Source: an uncultured Desulfovibrio sp. (GTDB taxonomy: Bacteria > Desulfobacterota > Desulfovibrionia > Desulfovibrionales > Desulfovibrionaceae). From it: DNA of 7,982 nucleotides. Positions 1 through 6,401 of this stretch are shown one piece after another (the first letter of the stretch is position 1; every line of letters starts with the position of its first letter). The notes under the pieces are model-generated. The model searched no databases. It saw nothing but the letters and a program-made list of their open reading frames with translations, and was not told where the DNA came from. The position numbers and the translations under genes were made by a program. The stretch lies in assembly GCA_947177645.1 (NCBI GenBank), contig CAMWVJ010000046.1:1-7982 (forward strand), written 5' to 3'.

Positions 1-2405
1 ACGATGAGGCTCCGGTACTTGTCCGGGTCGCGCTGGGCGGCCAGCAGGGTCTCCTTGTTCAGCACGTTGAACTGCACATGCCAGAGCTTCAGGTCGCAGA
101 AGGTGCGGATGAAGGAGACGAGCTTCTCCGTGCCCTGCTCGCCCTCGAGGCACTTGGGGGTGAACTTGATGTTCAGCATGCGGGCCGCGCGGTCGCGCAT
201 GCCCATGTTCTTGGTGTTGTAGTTGGAGAGCAGGACCGCCGTGGGGCCGTTCACGTCCGCGCCGTGCGAGGCGGAGGAACCGTCCGACAGCGGGAAGCCC
301 TCGGTGCGGCCGTTGGGCGTGGCGGAGACCACCTTGCCGAAGGGCACATGCGAGGTGAAGGGCACATAGCGCAGGTCGTTGTGCATGCCGAGGTCGCGCA
401 TGGAATACTTGTTGCCGTATTCCACGGAGAGGCGGTCGATGTCGCGGCCGATGGCGTCGGCATACTCGTCGTTGTTGCCATAGCAGGGCGCGGAGCGCAG
501 GAGCGCCTGCACGTCCTCATAGCCCTCGAAGTTGGCGTCGATGGCCTTGATGAGCTGATCCATGGTGAGCTTCTTCTCTTCAAAGACCAGCTTCTTCACC
601 GCCGCGAGGGAGTCCACCACGGTGCCGAGGCCCATGTACTCGAAGTAGCCCAGGTCCACGCCTTCGGGGATGTGCTCCTGGTGCAGGTCGATGCAGTGCT
701 TCATGCACAGGTCGTGCATGGCCGAGCCCATGGGCTGGGCGAAGTGCTGGGCGCGCAGCTTGTTGATGATGTACTGCTGCGTGAAGGCGGTCTTCAGGAA
801 GAGCATGTGCTGCTTGACATAGGCGTTCCAGAACTCTTCCCAGGTCTTGAATTCGCGCGGGTCGCCGGTTTCCACGCCCAGAAGCTCGTCGCCGTATTTC
901 TTCATGCGGCCGTTGCGCAGCACCATCTCCACGGCGGCGGCGAAGTTGATGTAGGCGCCGCCCGAGGTGTAGGTGTCGCGGTTGGGCATGCGGGCCTCGG
1001 TGCAGCCGGAGACGGCGTAGTCCAGCGCCTCCTCGAAGGTGGCGCCCTTGGAGACGTAGAGCGGCACCACTTCCTCGTCATTGATCAGCTTGGGGAAGCC
1101 CGTGCCGTCCTTGATGGTCTCGGCCACGTCCCACAGGTAGCGCTCGGGCGCGCGGGAGTGGATGCGGGCCGCGAGGTCGGGATAGTGCAGCGGGAACTCG
1201 CGCTTGGACTTGAGGATGAGGTAGGTGAGCTCGTTGCTGGCGTCGCGGCCGTCCGGGGTCTGGCCGCCAACGGTCACGGCCTCCCAGTGGGCGTAGCCCT
1301 CGTTGAAGGCGCCGCCGGTGGGCGAGATGTACATGTCGATGAATTCGGCCATGCCCACCCACATGCACTCCATGAGCTCGGTGGCCTCGTGGTCGGTGAG
1401 CTTCCCGGCCTCCTTGTCCTTCTTGTAGTAAGGATAGAAGTACTGGTCCATGCGGCCGTTGGAGATGGTGGTGCCGGTCTTCTGCTCGAGGCGGGAGAAC
1501 ATCTGGGTGAACCACTGGCTCTGGCAGGCCTCCCAGAAGTCGCGCGCGGGCTCGCCGGGCACATGCTCGGCGTTTTCGGCCATGCGCAGGAGTTCCTTCT
1601 TGCGCTGCGGGTCCTTCTCCGTCTCGGCCATCTTGCGGGCGAGCTCGGCGTGGCGCTTGGCCCAGTGGACGATGGCGTCGCAGACGATGATCACGGCTTC
1701 GAGGAAGGGGCGCTTCTCGCGGTCATCCTTGGCGCTCAGCGGGTCGAGGGCGGCGAGCTTTTCCTGGGCTTCTTTCTTGATGCCGTTGAAGCCGCGCTTG
1801 AGGATCTTCTCGTAGTCGTGCACCCACTGGATGGAGGAGCGGAAGGACGAGGTCTCGTTGACGATGAAGCGCGAGATCAGGCCCTCGGGGTCGTCATAGG
1901 TGAGCTTGTGCACCTCGGGCGGGAGCGCCGCGTTGAGCGCCTCGTGATAGGTCTTGCCCTTCCAGTAGGGGGCGATCTCCTCAATGACCTTCTTGGCATC
2001 CTCGGGGTCGATGGTGGCCGGCGAGGTGGCGCGGGTGGGCAGGTCGCGCACCGCGATGTCGAGGAAGTCGCCGTCAAGCTCGGGATAGAGGATGCCGTAG
2101 CGGCCGATGGCGCCGGCGCGGCCGAGGAGCAGCTGGTCGTCCTGCACATGGACCGTGATGTTCTCGGCGATGTGCTTGAGGGCCTTGGCCCAGCGCAGCA
2201 CCAGCGGCTGGCCTTCGGTCTCCTTCATGGACTGCGTGAAATAGTAGGCGCGCTCAATGTCGATGCGCGGCTTCTGCCCCGAGAAACGGTCGAGCAGGCG
2301 GAAAACGCGGGCATGGTCCTTGCGGAAGATATTTTCCTTGCCGGCGATCTCGCGGTCCAGCCGCTGTTCCTGGGGGGACTGGCATGCGCAGGTGGTAACG
2401 TCCAT
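1..2405 (-). CDS. islA: Isethionate sulfite-lyase, glycyl radical enzyme (3' end cut off)
   Basis: This cytoplasmic, oxygen-sensitive glycyl radical enzyme should cleave isethionate (2-hydroxyethanesulfonate) to acetaldehyde and sulfite. The frame is open from ATG at 2405 to the window edge: 801 full codons of an expected total near 830. The catalytic motif SGCTEAR places Cys468 and Glu470 exactly where I recall them in characterised IslA. Arg189, Gln193 (RSSIQW) and Trp374 (AHWEAV) also fall at the recalled substrate-pocket positions. Arg679 and Phe683 (RYVPF) sit one residue later than the recalled Arg678/Phe682, implying a one-residue insertion after Cys468. The protein ends at YRSLIV, so the conserved RVAGY glycine, predicted near residue 806, lies just outside. 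A Shine-Dalgarno AAGGGAG (2414-2420) sits 8 bases before the start. The activase gene islB is probably further left. The alternative is the related dihydroxypropanesulfonate lyase HpsG, but the pocket residues favour IslA. Confidence 0.9.
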   Translation of the reverse strand, partial: MDVTTCACQSPQEQRLDREIAGKENIFRKDHARVFRLLDRFSGQKPRIDIERAYYFTQSMKETEGQPLVLRWAKALKHIAENITVHVQDDQLLLGRAGAIGRYGILYPELDGDFLDIAVRDLPTRATSPATIDPEDAKKVIEEIAPYWKGKTYHEALNAALPPEVHKLTYDDPEGLISRFIVNETSSFRSSIQWVHDYEKILKRGFNGIKKEAQEKLAALDPLSAKDDREKRPFLEAVIIVCDAIVHWAKRHAELARKMAETEKDPQRKKELLRMAENAEHVPGEPARDFWEACQSQWFTQMFSRLEQKTGTTISNGRMDQYFYPYYKKDKEAGKLTDHEATELMECMWVGMAEFIDMYISPTGGAFNEGYAHWEAVTVGGQTPDGRDASNELTYLILKSKREFPLHYPDLAARIHSRAPERYLWDVAETIKDGTGFPKLINDEEVVPLYVSKGATFEEALDYAVSGCTEARMPNRDTYTSGGAYINFAAAVEMVLRNGRMKKYGDELLGVETGDPREFKTWEEFWNAYVKQHMLFLKTAFTQQYIINKLRAQHFAQPMGSAMHDLCMKHCIDLHQEHIPEGVDLGYFEYMGLGTVVDSLAAVKKLVFEEKKLTMDQLIKAIDANFEGYEDVQALLRSAPCYGNNDEYADAIGRDIDRLSVEYGNKYSMRDLGMHNDLRYVPFTSHVPFGKVVSATPNGRTEGFPLSDGSSASHGADVNGPTAVLLSNYNTKNMGMRDRAARMLNIKFTPKCLEGEQGTEKLVSFIRTFCDLKLWHVQFNVLNKETLLAAQRDPDKYRSLI

Positions 2406-2423
2406 CGTTCTCTCTCCCTTGTT

Positions 2424-2440
2424 TGTGCGTGAGTCGCACA
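2424..2440 (-). other. Small hairpin in the islA 5' leader
   Basis: TGTGCG and CGCACA form a perfect six-base-pair stem around a five-base loop (ACTCA read on the minus strand). It lies between the predicted transcription start near 2454 and the Shine-Dalgarno at 2414-2420. It could protect the 5' end of the mRNA. There is no U-run, so it is not a terminator. Confidence 0.4.
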
Positions 2441-2464
2441 CATTTGGTTGCATGCGCCGGTATC

Positions 2465-2480
2465 TGCATGGCGTGTGCCA
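2465..2480 (-). promoter_or_regulatory. Sigma-54 (-24/-12) promoter of islA
   Basis: Read on the minus strand the site is TGGCACACGCCATGCA. It has the complete TGGCAC -24 element, an ATGCA -12 element (consensus TTGCA), and the required 10 bases between the GG and GC dinucleotides. The start of transcription should fall about 12 bases downstream, near 2454, giving a leader of roughly 50 bases. Sigma-54 promoters need an ATP-driven activator bound upstream, and repeated palindromes lie at suitable distances further right. Confidence 0.75.
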
Positions 2481-2562
2481 AAAAATATCCATGCGGATTT
2501 ATTGAAAGAATTATTTTCAGGATCATTTTCTTGCACGCGCCCGGTCTTTCCCGGCCGTGCAT

Positions 2563-2578
2563 GGTTCAATTTTGGAAC
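2563..2578. promoter_or_regulatory. Putative activator site A
   Basis: GGTTCAATTTTGGAAC is a near-palindrome with GTTC/GAAC ends. From TTCAAT onward it matches site B in 13 of 14 positions. Its centre is about 117 bases upstream of the predicted islA transcription start, in the usual range for a sigma-54 activator site. The binding protein is not identified. Confidence 0.55.
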
Positions 2579-2614
2579 ATATTTCGGGCTTCTGAAATTT
2601 TAGCGTGGTTCCAT

Positions 2615-2630
2615 GTTTCAATATTGGAAC
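2615..2630. promoter_or_regulatory. Putative activator site B
   Basis: GTTTCAATATTGGAAC is the best palindrome of the set; its core TTCAATATTGGAA differs from perfect symmetry at one position pair. Its centre lies 52 bases from site A, close to five helical turns, so both sites would face the same side of the DNA. A GGTTCC half-site immediately precedes it (2607-2612). Confidence 0.55.
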
Positions 2631-2672
2631 GCGACTTCCGCGGCCCCGCCGTGAAGCCGCACAAGCGCCCAT

Positions 2673-2687
2673 GTTCCATTCTTTCAC
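2673..2687. promoter_or_regulatory. Possible degenerate activator half-site
   Basis: GTTCCATTCTTTCAC carries the same GTTCCA half-site in reverse orientation, followed by a poorly matched second half. It lies between sites B and D. It may be a weak fourth site or chance. Confidence 0.25.
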
Positions 2688-2712
2688 AAAGTCCCCCTCC
2701 CAGCCCCCGTAT

Positions 2713-2728
2713 GTTGCAAATTTGAATC
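2713..2728. promoter_or_regulatory. Putative activator site D
   Basis: The reverse complement, GATTCAAATTTGCAAC, matches site B in 12 of 16 positions and shares the pattern GNTTCAAWWTTGSAAC with sites A and B. It is the copy nearest the transporter promoter, about 160 bases upstream of the transcription start predicted there, so it may serve the rightward genes. Confidence 0.5.
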
Positions 2729-2853
2729 ATGGTTCGCGCCTTCCGCTCCCGGGGTGTTCCCGCGCCCTGCGCCAGGCCCCCTGAAATGCCCCGAAAACCG
2801 CGGCTTTCCGGGTGTCCCCCTGCGCGGCAGGCGCCCTCGAGGCCTTAAAGGAG

Positions 2854-2869
2854 TGGTATGGATTGTGCT
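2854..2869 (+). promoter_or_regulatory. Sigma-54-like promoter of the TRAP transporter genes
   Basis: TGGTATGGATTGTGCT has GG and GC dinucleotides separated by 10 bases and keeps T-G-G-x-A-x-G in the -24 half and TGCT in the -12 half. The fit is weaker than at the islA promoter. Transcription would start near 2880, giving a leader of about 150 bases before the binding-protein start. An AAAGGAG plus ATG overlaps the motif and mimics a gene start. Confidence 0.5.
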
Positions 2870-2977
2870 AAGCAAAATTATCACAAACGCAGCCGGCAGC
2901 CGCCGGCGGCGGTGCCGCTTTTCCGTATTTGCGCCCCGTGCCGGGCGCCCTTGCCGGCCCGGGCCATGACTGGGGGC

Positions 2978-2996
2978 TGCCAGGCCCAGCCTGGCA
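2978..2996 (+). other. Leader hairpin upstream of the TRAP binding protein
   Basis: TGCCAGGC and GCCTGGCA pair perfectly over eight bases around a CCA loop. The hairpin ends about 20 bases before the Shine-Dalgarno of the next gene. It has no following U-run, so mRNA stabilisation or translation control is more likely than termination. Confidence 0.45.
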
Positions 2997-3015
2997 AAGT
3001 TCTGCAACCTGGAAC

Positions 3016-3021
3016 AAGGAG
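3016..3021 (+). promoter_or_regulatory. Ribosome binding site deciding the dctP start
   Basis: AAGGAG stands 7 bases before ATG 3029, and that ATG begins a textbook signal peptide. This supports 3029 over the in-frame ATG at 2858, which would add 57 non-secretory residues ahead of the signal peptide. Confidence 0.8.
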
Positions 3022-3028
3022 CATCAGG

Positions 3029-4039
3029 ATGCGCAAGCTGTTCGTCGCCGCGGCCTTTGTGGCCGCCTTCGGCATGGGCCTCGCGGGCTTTGCAACCAAC
3101 GCCCGCGCCGACAAACCCATCACCCTCCGCATCGGCCACCCCATGGCCCCGGGCAACAATGTCACTGTGGGCTATGAGAAATTCAAGGACCTCGTGGAGA
3201 AAAAAAGCGACGGCAAGATCAAGATCCAGATCTTCGGCAATGCCCAGATCGGCTCTGACCGCGTGACCACCGAGGCCGCCCAGGCCGGCACGCTGGACAT
3301 GTCCTCCTCGTCCACGCCCAACCTGGCGAGCTTCTCCCCGGCCTACATGGCCATCGACCTCCCCTATGTGACCGACCCCAAGAACCAGGAAAAGCTCTAC
3401 AAGGCCCTGGACGAGGGCGAGCTCGGCAAGGCCCTGCGCCAGGTGGCCAACGACATCGGCCTTGAGACCATCATGTTCAGCGAATACGGCTACCGCAACT
3501 TCACCTCGGCCAAGCAGCCGCTGAAGGACATCAAGGACCTTCAGAACATGAAGATCCGCACCACGGACTCGCCCGTGGAAGTGGCCGTGGCCACCGAGCT
3601 CGGCATGAACCCCGCGCCCGTGGCCTGGGGCGAGACCTACACCGCGCTCCAGCAGGGCACCGTGGACGGCGAGGGCAACACCTTCTCCCTGCTCAACGAC
3701 GCCAAGCACTCCGAAGTGCTCAAGCACGCCATGGATTCGCAGCACAACTATTCCATGCACATCCTGCTCATGAACAAGAAGAAGTGGGACAGCCTGACCC
3801 CCGAGCAGCAGAAGATCATCCGCGAGGCCGCGCAGGAAGCCACGGAATGGCAGCGCAAGGAATCCGTCGCCCTGGAAGAGAAGGCCTGGCAGGCCTTCCG
3901 CGACAAGGGCATCGACATCACCATCCTCACCCCCGAGCAGCGCGCCGAGCTGAAGGCCAAGACCATGCCCGTGCGCGAGAAGTTTGCCAAGGAGATCCCG
4001 CAGAACATCCAGAAGCTCATCGAAGAGACCCAGAAGTAA
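3029..4039 (+). CDS. dctP: TRAP transporter periplasmic solute-binding protein (DctP family)
   Basis: This 336-residue protein should capture a small anionic substrate in the periplasm and deliver it to the membrane permease encoded next. Residues 1-27 are a Sec signal peptide: MRK start, Ala/Val/Phe/Gly-rich core, and cleavage after ARA before Asp28. The mature part opens with ITLRIGH and has the family's typical length. The central LQNMKIRTTDSP segment supplies Arg177, the position where DctP proteins hold the acidic group of the ligand, followed by PVAWGETYTALQQGTVDG, a characteristic DctP segment. Its place divergent from islA suggests isethionate as ligand, with the role of IseK in the described IseKLM systems. 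This substrate is inference, since TRAP specificity cannot be read from these motifs. The upstream sigma-54-like site suggests co-regulation with islA. Confidence 0.9.
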   Translation: MRKLFVAAAFVAAFGMGLAGFATNARADKPITLRIGHPMAPGNNVTVGYEKFKDLVEKKSDGKIKIQIFGNAQIGSDRVTTEAAQAGTLDMSSSSTPNLASFSPAYMAIDLPYVTDPKNQEKLYKALDEGELGKALRQVANDIGLETIMFSEYGYRNFTSAKQPLKDIKDLQNMKIRTTDSPVEVAVATELGMNPAPVAWGETYTALQQGTVDGEGNTFSLLNDAKHSEVLKHAMDSQHNYSMHILLMNKKKWDSLTPEQQKIIREAAQEATEWQRKESVALEEKAWQAFRDKGIDITILTPEQRAELKAKTMPVREKFAKEIPQNIQKLIEETQK

Positions 4040-4054
4040 CGACTGCGTGAAGGG

Positions 4055-4076
4055 CCGGGGCGGGCGACCGCCCCGG
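4055..4076 (+). other. Strong hairpin just after dctP
   Basis: CCGGGGCGG and CCGCCCCGG form a perfect nine-base-pair stem with a GCGA loop, 16 bases after the stop codon. A U-run does not follow directly; the first T-tract (ATTTTTC) comes some 20 bases later. It probably protects the 3' end of dctP mRNA or partly reduces read-through. Confidence 0.5.
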
Positions 4077-4116
4077 TCTCGCGTATCCGGGGCATTTTTC
4101 TGGTCGGGATGTTCCG

Positions 4117-4132
4117 CCGCCCGCGCGGGCGG
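4117..4132. repeat. 16-base perfect palindrome in the dctP-dctQM spacer
   Basis: CCGCCCGCGCGGGCGG is self-complementary over its whole length. With the hairpins on either side it makes the spacer highly structured. Chance in a GC-rich spacer is possible. Confidence 0.35.
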
Positions 4133-4151
4133 ACGGCGCCGCCGGGGCAGG

Positions 4152-4169
4152 GGCGCATTTTTGTGCGCC
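4152..4169 (+). other. Hairpin ahead of the permease gene
   Basis: GGCGCA and TGCGCC pair around a TTTTTG loop, ending 46 bases before the permease start codon. The T-run is in the loop, not after the stem, so this is not an intrinsic terminator. Confidence 0.35.
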
Positions 4170-4215
4170 GCCGCGCCCGGGCCTGTTTTCAATCTGGTCA
4201 AACCCGGGGGAGCAC

Positions 4216-6069
4216 ATGGAAAGCGCGCCCAAGCACAAGGTGCTGGACTGGCTGAACGAGAATTTCGAGTCCCTGTTTCTCGTCATCGGCCTTCTCAGCA
4301 TCATCCTGTTCATCACCTGGCAGGTCATCTACCGCTATGTGATCACCCAGTTCATCGAGCGCGCCGGCGCGGCCGTGTGGACCGAAGAACTCTCCCGCTA
4401 TATCTTTATCTGGATCTCCTACCTCGCGGTGAGCGTGGCCATCCGCAAGCGCTCGTCCATCCGCGTGGACATCCTGTATGACAAATTGCCCAAACGCTGG
4501 CAGGACATCAGCTGGATCGTGGTGGAGACGCTCTTTTTCTGCCTCACCGCGGTCATCGCCTGGTACGGCTGGGGCCAGATAGAGCGGCTGTTGCGCTTTC
4601 CGCAGCTCACCACGGCCCTGCGCATCCCCTTCCTCATCCCCTATCTCATCCTGCCGCTGGGCTTCGGGCTCATGTGCTTCCGCCTCATCCAGCGCCTGTG
4701 GGCGCAGGTGCGCGTCTGCGGCCTCAAAGATTCCTGTATCGGCTTCGCCCTCGTGGTCATCATCTGCGCGCCGTGCTTCATTTTTGAATATATCCCGCCG
4801 CTGACCGCGCTCTTCGGCTATTTCGTGGTGCTCTGCGCCATCGGCGTGCCCATCGCCATCTGCCTCGGCCTCTCCACGCTGGCCACCATCATCAGCGCGG
4901 ACACCCTGCCCATCGAGTACATGGCGCAGATCTCCTTCACCTCCATCGACAACTTCCCCATCATGGCCATCCCGTTCTTCATCGCCGCCGGCGTGTTCAT
5001 GGGCGCGGGCGGCCTCTCGCACCGGCTGCTCAAGCTGGCCGACGAGATCGTGGGCGGCCTCTACGGCGGCATGGGCTTGACGGCCATCGTGACCTGCATG
5101 TTCTTCGGCGCCATCAGCGGCTCCGGCCCGGCCACGGTGGCGGCCATCGGCGCGCTCACCATCCCGGCCATGGTGGAGCGCGGCTATGACAAATATTTCT
5201 CCTGCGCGCTCGTGGCGGCGGCCGGCTGCGTGGGCGTCATGATCCCGCCGTCCAACCCCTTCGTGGTTTACGGCGTGGCCGCCCAGGTCTCCATCGGCGA
5301 CCTCTTCATGGGCGGCATCGTGCCCGGCGTCCTCACCGGGCTCGTGCTCATGGCCTATTGCTACTATTACTCCCGCGCGCGCAACTGGCGCGGCCAGGAA
5401 AAGAAGCGCGACGCCGCCACCTTCGGCCGCGCCTTCTGGGAGGCCAAGTGGGCGCTCATGGTGCCGGTCATCGTGCTCGGCGGCATCTACGGCGGCATCA
5501 TGACGCCCACCGAGGCCGCGGCGGTCTCCGCCTTTTACGGCCTCATCGTGGGACTCTTCCTCTACCGCGAGATGTCCTTCAAGGGCATGTGCGTGGCCTG
5601 CGTGGAGGCCTGCGAGACCTCTTCGGTCATCATCCTGCTCATGGCCATGGCGACGCTCTTCGGCAACATCATGACCCTCGAGGATGTGCCCGGCACCATC
5701 GCCCGCACCATCCTCAGCGTGACCAACAGCAAAATCCTGGTGCTTTTGCTCATCAATATCCTGCTGCTCATCGTGGGCACCTTCATGGAGGCACTGGCCG
5801 CCATCGTCATCCTGGCGCCCATACTGCTGCCCGTGGTGACCAATGTGGGCGTTTCGCCGCTGCACTTCGGTATCATCATGGTGGTCAACCTCGCCATCGG
5901 CTTCATCACGCCGCCGGTGGGCGTCAACCTCTTCGTGGCGAGCGGCGTGGCCAAGGCCAAGCTCCAGGGCATCGCGCGGCTGGCCTTGCCCATGATCGGG
6001 CTCATGCTGCTCGTGCTGCTCGTCTGCACCTATATCCCCGAGATCCCGCTCTGCCTCGTCAGGAAGTAA
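4216..6069 (+). CDS. dctQM: Fused TRAP transporter permease (DctQ-DctM)
   Basis: One 617-residue inner-membrane protein joins the small and large TRAP permease subunits. Residues 1 to about 165 are DctQ-like, with four predicted helices. From about 175 onward the protein is DctM-like, with the family's repeated motifs: AIPFFIAAGVFMGAGG, AISGSGPATVAAIGA from 299, MIPPSNP from 342, MTPTEAAAVSAFYG from 429, GTFMEALAAIVILAP, and ITPPVGVN around 564-571. The protein couples uptake to an ion gradient, usually Na+, and works only with its binding protein, here the preceding gene. A GGGGGAG Shine-Dalgarno at 4206-4212 lies only 3 bases from ATG 4216, which is short and may mean modest translation. 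The 176-base structured spacer before it fits the usual excess of binding protein over permease. Isethionate as substrate is inferred from islA; the separate subunits would be IseL and IseM. Confidence 0.93.
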   Translation: MESAPKHKVLDWLNENFESLFLVIGLLSIILFITWQVIYRYVITQFIERAGAAVWTEELSRYIFIWISYLAVSVAIRKRSSIRVDILYDKLPKRWQDISWIVVETLFFCLTAVIAWYGWGQIERLLRFPQLTTALRIPFLIPYLILPLGFGLMCFRLIQRLWAQVRVCGLKDSCIGFALVVIICAPCFIFEYIPPLTALFGYFVVLCAIGVPIAICLGLSTLATIISADTLPIEYMAQISFTSIDNFPIMAIPFFIAAGVFMGAGGLSHRLLKLADEIVGGLYGGMGLTAIVTCMFFGAISGSGPATVAAIGALTIPAMVERGYDKYFSCALVAAAGCVGVMIPPSNPFVVYGVAAQVSIGDLFMGGIVPGVLTGLVLMAYCYYYSRARNWRGQEKKRDAATFGRAFWEAKWALMVPVIVLGGIYGGIMTPTEAAAVSAFYGLIVGLFLYREMSFKGMCVACVEACETSSVIILLMAMATLFGNIMTLEDVPGTIARTILSVTNSKILVLLLINILLLIVGTFMEALAAIVILAPILLPVVTNVGVSPLHFGIIMVVNLAIGFITPPVGVNLFVASGVAKAKLQGIARLALPMIGLMLLVLLVCTYIPEIPLCLVRK

Positions 6070-6126
6070 GGGCGGCAACGGGCTAACAAAAAGGATTTAA
6101 AAAGGACATTGAGGCATATTCCACCC

Positions 6127-6153
6127 TCCGTCTGGAGCGAAGCGGAAGACGGA
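6127..6153 (+). other. Hairpin downstream of the permease gene
   Basis: TCCGTCT and AGACGGA form a seven-base-pair stem with a 13-base loop, 57 bases after the dctQM stop. No T-run follows, so it is a weak terminator candidate at best, but it is the first stem after the operon. Confidence 0.3.
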
Positions 6154-6155
6154 TG

Positions 6156-6313
6156 CTGGTGCCGGAAGAATCCTAAAAAATAAGATTTTTCGGCGCTGGC
6201 AAGGAAGATAAAAATTTTCGCAGGGAGTGTACTTAAGTACTCGACCAAGAAAATTTTTCTCTGACGCAGCCAGCGCCGAAAAGGCTGTTTTTGACGGATA
6301 ATTTCGGCGTTAG
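6156..6313. repeat. Large imperfect inverted repeat, possible miniature palindromic element
   Basis: Nested arms share nearly one centre, near 6234.5. The central palindrome is GTACTTAAGTAC (6229-6240). AAAAATTTTC (6210-6219) pairs with 6249-6258, TTTTCGGCGCTGGC (6187-6200) pairs perfectly with 6269-6282, and a weaker outer segment (6161-6173) pairs with 6296-6308. The single strand could fold into a long hairpin. It encodes no plausible protein and is AT-richer than its surroundings. The T-run precedes and the A-run follows the GC stem on both strands, so it is not a standard terminator. It may be a MITE- or REP-like intergenic repeat. Apart from this element and the hairpin before it, I see little in 6070-6401. 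Confidence 0.65.
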
Positions 6314-6386
6314 AGGAGCAGAGGGAAAGCACACGCGCATCATCAACACACATTCGCAGCAACGCGAAAGGTAACCAAAACCTTAC

Positions 6387-6392
6387 AAAGGA
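6387..6392 (+). promoter_or_regulatory. Ribosome binding site of the amidohydrolase-like gene
   Basis: AAAGGA lies 9 bases before ATG 6402 and fixes this start, which also gives the family's typical short beta-strand opening. A CCTT at 6381-6384 could pair either with AAGG of this site or with an upstream AAGG (6368-6371), a small possible switch. Confidence 0.6.
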
Positions 6393-6401
6393 ACGCGCAA
6401 G

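Larger units (their letters stand above)
2406..3028. promoter_or_regulatory. Divergent control region between islA and the TRAP transporter
   Basis: This 623-base stretch separates two genes transcribed away from each other and holds no convincing gene. Its parts, from islA outward, are a leader hairpin, a sigma-54 promoter, an AT-rich segment (about 2480-2535, a possible bending or IHF region, though no good IHF consensus is visible), three repeated 16-base near-palindromes, a GC-rich segment (about 2735-2845), a second sigma-54-like promoter pointing right, and a GC-rich structured leader. The layout is that expected for one enhancer-binding activator driving both directions. The assignment is inference from motifs. 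Confidence 0.7.

Noticed and set aside
78..2432. 784-residue open frame on the plus strand
   Set aside because: It lies antisense to islA, whose minus-strand frame has exact catalytic motifs. The translation is low-complexity, rich in Gly, Val, His, Glu and Leu, typical of the reverse of a GC-biased gene.
2992..3006. Sigma-54-like TGGCAAAGTTCTGCA before dctP
   Set aside because: The GG to GC gap is 9 rather than 10 bases, and transcription would start at the ribosome binding site, leaving no leader.
2684..4201. 505-residue open frame on the minus strand
   Set aside because: It mirrors dctP and runs through the control region with its promoter motifs; the translation shows no recognisable domain.
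4198..6078. 626-residue open frame on the minus strand
   Set aside because: It is antisense to the TRAP permease, with a His/Asp/Glu/Gly/Ala-rich translation, no domain pattern, and codon-bias origin.
6187..6290. Intrinsic terminator reading of the large inverted repeat
   Set aside because: The strong GC stem is followed by A residues on both strands; the later TTTTT (6288-6292) is separated from the stem by several bases.
6305..6320. Weak GG-N10-GC site before the amidohydrolase-like gene
   Set aside because: Spacing is right, but both elements match poorly (CGGCGT and GAGCA), which is expected by chance in GC-rich DNA. The promoter of this gene remains unidentified.
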